A stretch of 64,000 nucleotides of DNA from Macrotis lagotis (lineage: Eukaryota > Chordata > Mammalia > Peramelemorphia > Peramelidae): assembly GCF_037893015.1 (NCBI RefSeq), contig NC_133660.1:165046283-165110282 (forward strand), written 5' to 3'. A program made the translations under genes and the position numbers. Shown piece after piece: positions 44,850 to 55,169 of the stretch (the stretch's first letter is position 1; each line of letters starts with the position of its first letter). The notes below the pieces were generated by a model. It did not search any database and was not told the origin of the DNA. It saw only the letters and a list, made by a program, of their open reading frames with translations.

Positions 44850-45200
44850 ATCCCAAGACAGCTTGATTGCTCTCTTGAATTGACCTAGGGTGGTAGCAAT
44901 ATCAGAGTAGAAAAGGGATTGTTAGAAAGAGGAAACTGATTGACCTTGGCAACAGAATGGATGTGGGCGGGGGGGATGAAAAAGAGTGAAGAATCAAGGG
45001 TAACCCATAGATTGGAAGTGCCTGGGAGGATGGCAGTGCCCTCAATAATAATAGGGGGTTAGGAAGATGGAAGCTTTTGAAGTTGGCAAGAGGAAATATA
45101 AGTAAAAGAGTGAGGATGATAGAGGGAGGAATAGGATGGAAAAGATAGAATGGATTGGAATCAATTATACAAGTAGATTGGTTTGCCTTGGCAAGAAGTC
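44850..45200 (-). repeat. L2 ORF2 fragment, minus strand
   Basis: Plus-strand gacctagggtggtagcaata, gaccttggcaacagaatgga, tgcctgggaggatggcagtg, ccctcaataataataggggg. These are antisense L2 reverse-transcriptase blocks in the same order as in the copy at 16.2-18.6 kb. Confidence 0.65.
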
Positions 45201-45469
45201 ACTGAGTTGTGTAAGGAATGGGAAAGCAACAGTCAATTGGTTGAGTACCTATGGGACTTTGGAAAAACATGCAAAATTTAGGGGATTTCTTTGTTCTAGT
45301 CAGAATCCAATTCTCTGATGAAACTTGTACTAGCCTATCTAATTGCAGTTTGGTCAATATCCCTAGCTAGGGAATGGAGAAAATAATAATTTTGGATTAG
45401 ATTAACAAAAAAATTTTTAAATGATGATCTTTTGTCAAGGGAATAAATTATAAGTATAGAGAATCACAG
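45201..45469. other. No feature recognised
   Basis: Nothing identified. Confidence 0.3.
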
Positions 45470-45640
45470 ATTTTTAGAAATGAAAAGGTTCTTGGCAATT
45501 GCCTAGTCCTTGTCCTTTATGTGAGGAGCTAAAGAGCAAGTGAGTTTAGTAAAAGTTTCAAAGTCATATAGTTATAATTATTAGGGAATTTAATATTAGA
45601 ATGCAGGTCTCCTTACTGAACCATTTTCTCTTTACCTTCC
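45470..45640 (-). repeat. MIR fragment, minus strand
   Basis: aatcacagatttttagaaat, gaaaaggttcttggcaattg, cctagtccttgtcc and aatgcaggtctccttactga; strongly diverged. Confidence 0.55.
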
Positions 45641-46635
45641 CCCTCTTTTCACTATTGTATGAATAGTGCTTTAATTATGTTCTTTCAATCATACTAGGAT
45701 TTTTTTCCTTTATATAAATGTTCTTACATTTAAATTTTTTCCCTTTTAATGTTTTATCTAAATTTTCCAGAGTATATTATTATTTTCTGTCATTTTACTA
45801 CCTGATTTCTACCTTAAAAATGACAGTTCACTAGGAATAATTTGAGCTTCAGTCAAAGGAAATTCAGGATTAATATGCCTAGCTAAATCATAATTAGGAT
45901 TTTTTTTCTATTCCTGGGCAATTGAGTTGGTCAGATTGCTTGAAGGTATGCCAGATAGCATTTTGGCAGAATACTAAATTCTGGATGTGACAGTCCTTAC
46001 TTTTCATTGTAAAATTCTTCTGCAAAGTATACCATAAAGTAGATAATATTTTCCTACAGAAAAAATGTTCTTATTGGGAAAGGAAGAATAAAATTCTTAA
46101 ACAAGATTTTGAATCTAATGAATCATAAATAGGATTAATGATTCACTATAAAAGTACAGAAACTATAACTATAATTATGTTAATTTTAAAGAGTAAAAAT
46201 ATGCTATTAAAGTACTATGAAATGGGCATAAATGATATATATATATATATATATATATACATTAATTATGTGAGAAACCCTAATGTACTATACTAAACTA
46301 TCCATAGGAAACAAACTTGCTTTCATCTGAAATCTTTTCCTTTCTCTCTCCTTGCTTTTTGGGCTCTTACTGAGACCTGGCTTCCTCCCCAAAACACAGC
46401 TTCCCTGACCTTCTTTCCCATAAAAGGTTGTACTTTCACTGCTTGAGATGGGGAAAGGTAGAATAGTCTTTTGCTACCTCTTGCGCCTTCCAGATTTTCC
46501 TCTGCTACCATCACTCAGTAATGCCTTCACCTTTCAGATTCACTCAATCCATATCCACCCTCAGTTAAAATTCTTGTAAATTCTCTGCCCTCCTGGACAC
46601 TTCCCTTTTTTCCTCAGTTAAGTTCAGTCCTTGGT
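45641..46635. other. No gene; one AT microsatellite
   Basis: (AT)n at about 46,234-46,259. Otherwise nothing recognised. Confidence 0.55.
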
Positions 46636-46638
46636 TCA

Positions 46639-48100
46639 ATGACTTTATTTTTCTTCCCAACTCCTACCCTCATACTAGGGGACTTCAGGATACATATTGG
46701 CATTCTTTCTATCAGCCTGACCTCACAGTTTCTCAGTTTATTCATTTCACGTGTTCTGTTCGTCCATCCCACCTCAGTCATACACGATGATGGTCATGCC
46801 CTTTATCTTACTGCCACTCACAAAGACACCAGTTCCATGTTCATGAACTCTGAAATTCCCTTATATGATCACAATATCTTGTTAGTCTTCCTCTCTTTTG
46901 TCTTGCTGTTCTTTTTCAATATCATGACCTCAATCTCACAAGCTACTTTCTTTTTTCCCCCATTTTACTCCATGTTATTTCCAGATATACCCCTAGTATT
47001 TATCTATAACTCCTTTCCTTCCCCTTTCAAATTCAGGTTTTACTAGTTGTGCCATTTAATCTATGCCTCAGTTATCTTCCCTATAAAATGGGAATATCTT
47101 CCAGGGTGGTTATGAAGATCAAATGAGATGATATTTGTCAAATGTTAGAACAGTGTCTGGTATATAGATGCTAAATGAATACTTGTTCCCCCGCCCTCTT
47201 TCTTCCTCTTTTACAGTTTCCTATATGTTACATGCTTCTACTGGATAATAACAAGATGTTTCATCAGTATCTGAAACTCATTCTGCCCAAAACTGAACTC
47301 ATTATTTTTTCCCCCAAATCTTCCCTTTTTGTTAACTTCCTTGTTACTAGGGAGGATATCATCATTCTCTCAGTCACCTAGGTTGAAACCTGTGTCTTCA
47401 TTTATTTCTCACTTTTTTATCTCACCCCATATCCAATCTGTTGTCAAGTCCTGTCAATTCTACCTTCATGACATCTTTCCAATAGATCCTTTTCTCTCTC
47501 TGATACTGCCACTGCCATGGTCCAGTCCCTCATCAATTCCTGCCTGGACTATTGAAAAAACTTGATAGTTGTTCTCCCAATGTTAAAGTTTGTCTAGGTC
47601 AAAACTTTAGCAATTAGAGTAACTTACTATCTCCAGGATCAAATGCAAAATACGTTTTTTAGATTTTAAAAGCTCTCTCTAATCTAATTCCTACCTTACT
47701 AGTTTTCTTATACCTTATGTTTCCCCTTTACTATCTACTCTGTGGTCTAGGGACCATTCCATTTTTCAGCTCTGGGTATTTTCACTTGTTATTCCCCCAT
47801 GGCTGGATCTCTTTCTTTCCTCATCTCTGTTTGCTAACTTTTCTGACTTCCTTCAAATAGCATCAAGAAAACTTTGCTGAGTTCCCTTCATGCCTTCCCC
47901 TGTTGTTTATCTCGTTTGTTTTGTATATATTTTGTTTGTACATAGTTGTTTGCATGTTATCTTCTACCAGTAAACTCTGAAAGCAGGGACTAGGGTTTTG
48001 AGTTTTATTTTGGTTTTTTTTTTGCCTTTCTTTGTATACTCACAGCTTAACACAGTGCCTTGCATATAGTAGAGACTTAATAAGTGCTTTTTTAACTAAT
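46639..48100 (+). mobile_element. L2 LINE, sense copy: endonuclease piece, MIR, reverse-transcriptase end and 3' UTR
   Basis: 46,639-46,950 encodes an L2 endonuclease fragment (LILGDFRIHIG where GDFNIH is expected, then NSEIPLYDHNILLVFLS with the catalytic DH). A MIR remnant follows at 47,050-47,195. 47,200-47,560 reads LPKTELIIFSPKSSLFVNFL and SPHIQSVVKSCQFYLHDIFP, the C-terminal reverse-transcriptase region. 47,560-48,100 is ORF2 end and 3' UTR: tttgtacatagttgtttgca, acagtgccttgcatatagta, gagacttaataagtgc. The endonuclease and reverse-transcriptase parts are closer together than in an intact L2, so the middle is deleted or these are two fragments. Confidence 0.75.
47050..47195 (+). repeat. 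MIR 3' half, plus strand
   Basis: tatgcctcagttatcttccc, tataaaatgggaatatcttc, gaagatcaaatgagatgata and agaacagtgtctggtatata: the MIR core and tail in sense orientation. Confidence 0.8.
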
Positions 48101-48289
48101 ATGTTGGAACACAATACTCCAGACTTTCTGAGGGCAATCAAAATTCCAAAACACATTATTCTTGAGAATGATAGAAGATAAAGCTTTAGCACCATCTTAT
48201 CTTATTTTAAGACAAGATTAATAGTATCCATATAACCTAAGGTTGGTACATTAGACTCTCATAGAACATAACCATCATGTGGTACTTAG

Positions 48290-48555
48290 TATTGAGGCAA
48301 TACAGTGGATCCTGTACTGAGATTCAAGTCAGGAAGTCCTGCATTCAAATCCAACTTTGGACAGTACTAACTCTGTAACTCTAGGCAAGTCATTTAACTT
48401 TGCTTTAATTTCTTCATCTAAAATGGAGACAATATACTTTTTCTTACATATTTTTTTCTTAAATTCTATAAGGAAAGATAAACTTTCCTTACAGAATGAG
48501 TATGAAGATTTAATGAGATATGTGTAAAGTATTTTACTATGGTTAGCTTTTGTCA
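48290..48555 (+). repeat. Old tRNA/CORE-SINE (MIR-like), plus strand
   Basis: gaggcaatacagtggatcct, attcaagtcaggaagtcctg, cattcaaatccaactttgga, taggcaagtcatttaacttt, tcttcatctaaaatggagac, then a tail tgaagatttaatgagatatg. Complete but diverged. Confidence 0.72.
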
Positions 48556-48611
48556 TTATTGTTTATTCAAAAGGATGCATATGCCCTCTCATTAAAGGTC
48601 CAATAGAAATG

Positions 48612-48794
48612 AATAATATTCTTTTTTTTTTTTTTTTTTTTTTAGTTTTTGCAAGGCAATGGGGTTAAGTGGCTTGCCCAAGGCCACACACCTAGGTAAT
48701 TATTAAGTGTCTGAGGCTGGATTTGAACTCAGGTACTCCTGACTCCAAGGCCAGTGCTCTATCCACTGTGCCACCTAGCTGCCCCAATAATATT
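48612..48794 (-). repeat. tRNA-derived SINE, minus strand, long poly-T
   Basis: SINE 48,621-48,785 with an uninterrupted (T)22 and gtttttgcaaggcaatgggg, ending tgccacctagctgcccc. Direct repeats aataatatt at 48,612-48,620 and 48,786-48,794. The long homopolymer indicates youth. Confidence 0.93.
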
Positions 48795-50130
48795 ATTCTT
48801 CTAAGGAGATTCTATATTTTGGATGAGAGATATCAAATTTCTCTATATTTTTCCTTGTGGTAATTTTAACTGTTTGTTTTTAATTTATTTATTTATTTTC
48901 ACATTACTACAATAGTCTTGTTGTAAAAGTAAACATAATTCTCAAAGATAGAAAGATTTGAAGAAAAAAAAGTGAGATGAAAAGTAAAGCGAGAAGAAAA
49001 ACAACCTGTATTTCCATTTGTGTTCAGTTATCTGGGATGGATTGCACACTTTATCATAAGTCCATCTGAGAAGTTGCTTCAATATTTTTTCCCCACAACT
49101 GCTATTACTAACTGTATTTCCTTCTTTCTTATTCCTCTCCACCTCTTTATCTTCCTTTATCCTACCCCATACAGAAGTATGTTGTATCTGACTACTCTCT
49201 CTCTCTCAAATCTTCCCTCTCTTCTATAACCTACACTCCCCCCTCTCCCATCCCCTTTCTTCCATCCCTTTCTTCTCTTTTTTCCTCTAGGATAAGATAG
49301 ATTTCTATATACTATTCAGTGTGGATGTTATTTCCTCTATGAGCCACTTCTAATGAGAATGAAGCCTTACTCCTTTCCCCTTGCCTTCCTCTTCAGTTAT
49401 TTTTTCCAATGAGATATTTCACATTTTCTTCTAGTTTTTCATTATTTTGGTTCTGTTATATTGTTTCATCAGCTTCCCTTAGCACCATTCCACATTTGAA
49501 GGAATCATTTTCTCCAGAAAGCTTTTTTATTCTCCTTTTCCAACTAGTCAATTTTGCTCTTTAAGGTTTTCATTCTCCATTGACCTTTTGGACTGCTTTT
49601 TCCATTTGACCTAAACTGTTTTTTTTAAGAAGTAATTTTCTCCAGTATTTTTTATATCTCCTTTCACTCCATTGCAAAAGCTTTTCCTTGCCTGTTTTAC
49701 ATGAAATATCTTAGCCCATTCTACCTCTCCTTTTCCTCTCACCCAGTGCATTCCTTTCTCACCCATTGACACCATCTTCATAATATATTATACCTTCATA
49801 TTCAGTTCCTTCCTTTACCTTGCCTATATATACTCCAACTACCCTAATAAATGAGAAGGTTCATATTAGTTATCAGCATCATCTTCCCATGCAGGAATAC
49901 ATGCAGTTCATCATCATTAAATCCCTCATTATTTACCCTTCTCACTCACTGTCTCTATGCTTCACCTGAGTCCTATACTTGAAGATCAAACTTTCTGATC
50001 AACTCTGTTGTTTCAACAGGAAAGTTTGAAAGTTCCCTATTTCACTGAATGTTCATCTTTTCCCCTGAAGGAGGATATTCAGTTTTGCTGGGTAGTTGAT
50101 TCTCAGTTGTAATCCAAGCTCTTTTGCCTT

Positions 50131-51171
50131 TTAGAATATCAAATTACAAGCCCTATGAGCCCTTAATGTAGTTGCTGTTAAATCCTGGGTAATCCTGACT
50201 ATAGCCCCATATTTGAATTGTTTCTTTCTGGCAGCTTGTAATATTTTCTCTTTGACTTGGGAATTCTGAAATTTGTCCACAATATTCCTGGAAGTTTTTA
50301 TTTTTGGATTTCTTTTAGGAAGTGATTGGTAGATTCTCTTAGTTTCTATTTTCCCCTCTGGCTTCAAGGATATCAGGGCAATGTTCCTGGAGAATTTCCT
50401 GAAAATTGCTGCTAGGCTCTTTTCCTGGTCATGACTTTCAGGTGGACCAATAATTTTTAAATTATCTTTTCTGAATCTGTTTTTCAGGTCAGTTGTTTTT
50501 CCAATGAGATTTTTCACATTTTCTTCTAGTTTTTCACTCTTTTGGTTCTATCATTTCTTGATTTCTCACAGTCACTAGCTTCCCTTAGCTCCATTCCACA
50601 TTTGAAGGAATTATTTTTCTCCTGAGAGTTTGTTTTATCTCCTTTTCCAACTGGTCAATTATGCCATTTAGGGTTTTTGTCCCCCATTGACCTGTTGGAC
50701 TGCTTTTTCCATTTGACCTAAACAGATTTTTAAGAAATTATTTTCGGGTGGCTAGGTGGCACAGTGGATAGAGCACTGGCCCTGGAGTCAGGAGTACCTG
50801 AGTTCAATTCCGGCCTCAGACACTTAATAATTACCTAGCTGTGTGGACTTGGGCAAGCCACTTAACCCCATTTCCTTGCAAAAACTAAAAAAAAAAATTA
50901 TTTTCTTTAGTATTTTTTTTGTATCTCCTACACCAAGCTGCTGACTTGATTTTCCTGCATTGCTCTTATTTCTCTTCCCAATTTTTTTCTATCTCCCTTA
51001 CTTGATTTTAAAAATTACTTTTGAGCTCTTCCCTAGCCTGAGATCAATTCCTATTTTACTTGGAGACTTTGGATACAGAAGCTTTAACTTTTCATCTTCT
51101 GAATATATATTTTGATCCTCCATGGGACTATAATTGTCTATGATCAGATTCATTTTTCTCTGTTTGCTCAT
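50131..51171 (-). pseudogene. L1 ORF1 remnant of HAL1-like copy C
   Basis: Minus-strand frame 50,517-50,131 reads TTDLKNRFRKDNLKIIGPPE, then RNIVDKFQNSQVKEKILQAA and AIVRITQDLTATTLRAHRAC, the RNA-recognition part of ORF1p. The N-terminus is expected near 51,171, where the minus strand has an ATG followed by AGCAAACAGAG. Broken by stops and by one SINE. Confidence 0.75.
50735..50905 (+). repeat. tRNA-derived SINE inserted in HAL1-like copy C
   Basis: SINE 50,746-50,894 (gggtggctaggtggcacagt, gttcaattccggcctcagac). Perfect 11-bp direct repeats aaattattttc at 50,735-50,745 and 50,895-50,905. Confidence 0.94.
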
Positions 51172-51924
51172 TTCCCCAGTCTATGATTTGATTTTAACAC
51201 ATTTTTCCCAATCTTTTGAGGGGGGTTTTGGGGATACCTCCCTCCCCCTGTAAGGACCTCAATTCCTTCAAGATCTTATGAGAGGATCTGACTACTCTCC
51301 TGGCCTGTGGATGATCACAGCATGCCCTCTTCCCTGGAGGGACCCTGTTCCACTATGGCAGTATGGGACCCCAGACTGAGACCTAGATCTGAGTTTGGGC
51401 AAAGCATCAAAGTCCTGCCCCAGAGACAACAGAGAGACCTCTGCAGTCTTCCCTGACCCACTTACCTTTCATGCATTGAGAATTCTGGAAGCAGCTGCTG
51501 AGTGATTCCTCAGGCCTGCTCTGGTTCCCAGGATGGGGCTATACTGAGGCCCGGCTGGTCTGGGTCCATGTTCACTCTGGTGGGGAAGAATTTTCACACT
51601 GACCTTCTAACTTGTCCTTAGTGATCCTGGGTTGAGCAGTCTGAAAACTGCTCCTGCTGCCATTGACTCAGGTGCCCCCAGGGACCCAAGCACCCTGTAG
51701 ACTGTTCCTGGAAGGTTGGACCTGGTGGCCCAGGCTCTGCTGTGGCACTTTCTAACTCCTGTGGAAAGTTGTCTTGGGCCAGAAAATTATTTCACTCAGT
51801 CTATCTGTGGGTTCTGTCATTCTAAAATTTGGATAGAGTCATAATTTGAAAGCATTTGGTGGGATCTAGGGAAGAGTTTCTGGGAATTCCTGCCTCCATT
51901 CCATTATCTTGGCCCTGCCCCCCC

Positions 51925-53014
51925 TGAAATCTCCATATTATTAAAAATTTAGGAAACTTTTATGATTCAAAAACATTTCCAGCAGAATGGTTTGAAGGCA
52001 CTTTTCTCATTCAGTTTCTACTTCTAGATTAAATACAATATTCCTGTCTTCCATAGGATTGCTCTTTTTCAGCTACAATAAACTACCTTAGAGGATTCCA
52101 AATTTTATACTGGATTTCATTGTGAAATTTTTTTTCTCAACCATTAGGAAAAGGAGCATGATGAGCCTTGCAATTAGGGCATTGATACAAAATCCACTTG
52201 GGATGTCTAAAGTCCATGAGTCAAGATGGAGAAAGAATACTGAGATATACAGATCTGAGTCTCTGATTCTTTCCTCCCTTCCTCCAAATGATTCCTTCTC
52301 AGAGGCTTAGTTGAAATACTTTCTTCTCTCTGCTTTCTCAAATCTTCCAGGTTCTGAATTAGCTCCTTGGTTTTATGCAAACCCCCCATGGTATTATCAA
52401 ATTTCTTCATCCAATTGAACTTGCTTCCTGTAATATAATCACTCCAGTTGATCAAGGACTTTCTCTAAATTAATCTGAAAGCCATGATTGACTGATTAAG
52501 ACATTCTCATTTGATTAAGGTATTAACAGAATTTTGTCATTTACTTTAGGTGGGGTGAAGTAATTTGCTTGATACAGACATTCAACTCCTACCCTTACAA
52601 CTAGTTATATCTGGTGCTTTCCTGTCCCACCTCCAACTGCCATCCCTCATCTGGTGATTATCAAATGTTGTACATCTGTTAGTACATTGGATGAAACTGA
52701 AATATAGTATGAAGCAAGGAAGAATATATGGCTCACATTCAAAACATATATTCTTTTTTCTTTGACCATATTATAGAAGCACTCTCACATCATCTGTTAC
52801 CACCATTTCCGTTTGGCATTTAACAGGTCATGAGTTGGCATAAATTGGGCAATGTGAGTTGAGCAGTGTTTTTTTGTGTGTTTCATTTGAAGGTTGGGTA
52901 ATTTTATGTTTTACCCAGTTGTATTATCAGTCATAAAATACCACATTTTTTCTTACTGCCTTTAGCCTGTAGGGTAATTTAAATTATATTCCAGATTCAG
53001 AAATTTCTGCTTTT
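51925..53014. other. 1.1 kb without recognised features
   Basis: AT-rich. Frames at 52,122-52,310 and 52,207-52,455 overlap on opposite strands and match nothing known to me. Confidence 0.4.
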
Positions 53015-53190
53015 TCTTTAATAGTTTTTTTTTTTTAGGTTTTTGTAAGGCAAACAGGGCTAAGTGGCTTGCCCAAGGCCACACAGCTAGGTAATTATTA
53101 AGTGTCTGAGACTGGATTTGAACCCAGGTACTCCTGACTCCAAGGCTGGTGCTTTATCCACTATGCCACCTAGCCACCCCTCTTTAATAG
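53015..53190 (-). repeat. tRNA-derived SINE, minus strand
   Basis: SINE 53,025-53,180 ((T)n, aggtttttgtaaggcaaaca, ending tgccacctagccacccc). Perfect direct repeats tctttaatag at 53,015-53,024 and 53,181-53,190. Confidence 0.94.
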
Positions 53191-53985
53191 AGTTTTAACA
53201 AACATCTTTAGGAAAAAATGCTACATTATATCATTATAATGTACTTTTTTAGTTTGAATTGCACATCTACTCTAGTAAATGGATTTTTGGTATTTATTAG
53301 GAGACTACAATGCTTGACACTTCAAGCATAACATTTGTATACTTAGTCCTCCATAAAAGTGCTGATCAGATTCTGGAAATGTTATTACTATTTATTTATT
53401 GACTATAAACTAAGCCTTTTGAGTAATAAGACCTCCCTAAAAGTACATACTTTTTAAAAAAGCAAACTTGCAGATATTCTTGCCAACAAGATTCATTGCC
53501 CATTCTGCAAACTAACATCTTTAGCACTGACATACATTCTGGGAGAGGAACAGGCAACTACAATGATGCGTCCTTTTATTCCTTCATTGGAGGAGGATAC
53601 TTGGCTAGCAGGTAGCCATCAAATTCCCTGCTTAATGAATACTTGTTCATTAACATGTGGCACAATGAATACATGGCATTCCCTGCCAGGGGATTAGCAC
53701 CTATTTTTCTTTCATTTGCTTGTTTTTTATCTTATCATTATGGCATAAAGCTGATTCTAGAAGAGTATTCTCTTTGTCTTCTTTTAGGAGCTACAGTATA
53801 GGGTAGATAGAATTGACTCCTCTTTAAACTTCAGATAGTTCACAAAACTAATGTTTACGATTTAAATTTTTTTTTTTTACTTGGTTTGGTACCACTTTAG
53901 GGAAGGTCACAGACAGAATTTTTGTATGAGACCATTAGCTTTGCTCTGTCCAGGGCCATAAACTAAAGTTACATCTCAATCAATA
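53191..53985. other. No feature recognised
   Basis: AT-rich, nothing assigned. Confidence 0.35.
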
Positions 53986-53987
53986 TT

Positions 53988-54330
53988 GAATTCCATTCAA
54001 TAAGCTTGCATTAGGCATCTATTGTGAGTGAAGCATTGGAGATATAAAGACAAAAATAAAAAAACAGTCCCTGCCCTGTAGGACCTCATTCTACTGGGAG
54101 ACACAATTTGTAAACTCAATTTATTGTTGAAAACAGGTAAAAAGAAGGTAATTTTAGGGAACAGATAACTTCAGAATTTCATTTTTGTCCTTTCATCTCC
54201 AATGTCTATCATGTAATAGGTGTTGAAAGAATGGATGAATGAACTGTGGAAGGAGAAATCAAGAAAAGTTTTTTGTGGGAATTGGCAACAGAGCTTACAC
54301 ATGAAGGAGGGAACTAGGAATTCTCCAAAG
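53988..54330 (-). repeat. L2 3'-end fragment, minus strand
   Basis: cattcaataagcttgcatta, gtgaagcattggagatataa, acagtccctgccctgtagga and ctactgggagacacaatttg; then a degraded ORF2 end (ggcaacagagcttacacatg). Confidence 0.65.
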
Positions 54331-54534
54331 CCAAAGTGAGACTAGACTACAATGTCATATAGAGGGGACAATCTGCAGCAAAGTACAGAGATAGGAAATG
54401 GATTGTTAAGTTTGCAGAAAAGCAAGCAGACCTGTTTTTCTGGAATATCGTGTGGACAAAGTGGATTGATGTAAATAAATCTGGAGAGGCAGGTGGGACT
54501 CAGAATGTAGAAAATCTTTCTTGTATGTATAAAT

Positions 54535-54625
54535 GTGTATTATATATATATATATACATATAACTTATATCTATATATCTATATGTATATATGCACACAC
54601 ATATATCTGTATATCTATATTCCAT
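54535..54625. repeat. AT/TATC-rich simple repeat
   Basis: (AT)n followed by tatctatatatctatatgta and cacacacatatat units. Confidence 0.85.
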
Positions 54626-54649
54626 TATAATAGAATTGGAACATCACAA

Positions 54650-54830
54650 ATAGAACCATAAGACATTAAATATTAGATGGCCACTGGAAGGAACCTTAGA
54701 GATTCTCCAGTCTGACCTCTTATTTTATACATAGGATAACTGAAGGGATCTGCCTAAGGTAACTTAGGGAGGGTTTGGTGTAGAACCCAAGTCTCCTGAC
54801 TCACAAACCACATGATTCCCATATGTATCT
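54650..54830 (-). repeat. MIR, minus strand
   Basis: ggccactggaaggaacctta, gagattctccagtctgacct and agaacccaagtctcctgact correspond to the antisense MIR core and head. Confidence 0.72.
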
Positions 54831-54995
54831 TTCTAAAACTCAGTGGTACATCATAGCTGTTAAAAATCCATTACCTATACCAGAAAAACAACCCAAAGAT
54901 AATTGTGAGTTGCTGGTGATATCTTCATATGTAAAAAATATCATATCACATGACTAGCACAACTTGTGTGCTTGCAAAGATAATGAAGTATCTTT

Positions 54996-55169
54996 CCTTG
55001 ACAAGTTGTTTTTCATTTATTTATTTATTTGGTTTTTGCAAGGCAAAGGGATTGCCCAAGGTCACATAGCTAGGTAATTATTAAGTTTCTGGGGCCAGAT
55101 TTGAACTTAGGTACTCCTGACTCCAGCATCAGTACTCTGTCCAGTGCACCACCTAGCACCCCTTGACAA
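54996..55169 (-). repeat. tRNA-derived SINE, minus strand, abutting HAL1-like copy D
   Basis: SINE 55,006-55,160 (tttatttggtttttgcaagg, ending ccacctagcacccc). Direct repeats ccttgacaa at 54,996-55,004 and 55,161-55,169. The right repeat is also the left target-site duplication of copy D, so the SINE inserted exactly at the edge of that element. Confidence 0.88.

Larger units (their letters stand above)
48885..51924 (-). mobile_element. HAL1-like element, copy C (older, without SINE modules)
   Basis: Minus strand. The 5' region ends at right (reverse complement begins ggggcagggccaagataatg). The ORF1 remnant runs from about 51,171 to 50,040, then the 3' region to 48,885. The 3' region aligns with A and B, but where they carry SINE modules C is continuous (sites near 49,003 and 49,172). 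A second ORF1 coiled-coil segment (49,392-49,690), similar to 50,478-50,945, is embedded in the 3' region and replaces a short stretch present in B. A young SINE interrupts ORF1 at 50,746-50,894. No ORF2. Clear target-site duplications were not found, so the ends are approximate. Confidence 0.75.

Noticed and set aside
46639-47046. 135-codon plus-strand frame as a host gene
   Set aside because: GDFRIH and the SEIPLYDHN motif identify it as an L2 endonuclease fragment next to L2 3' sequence.
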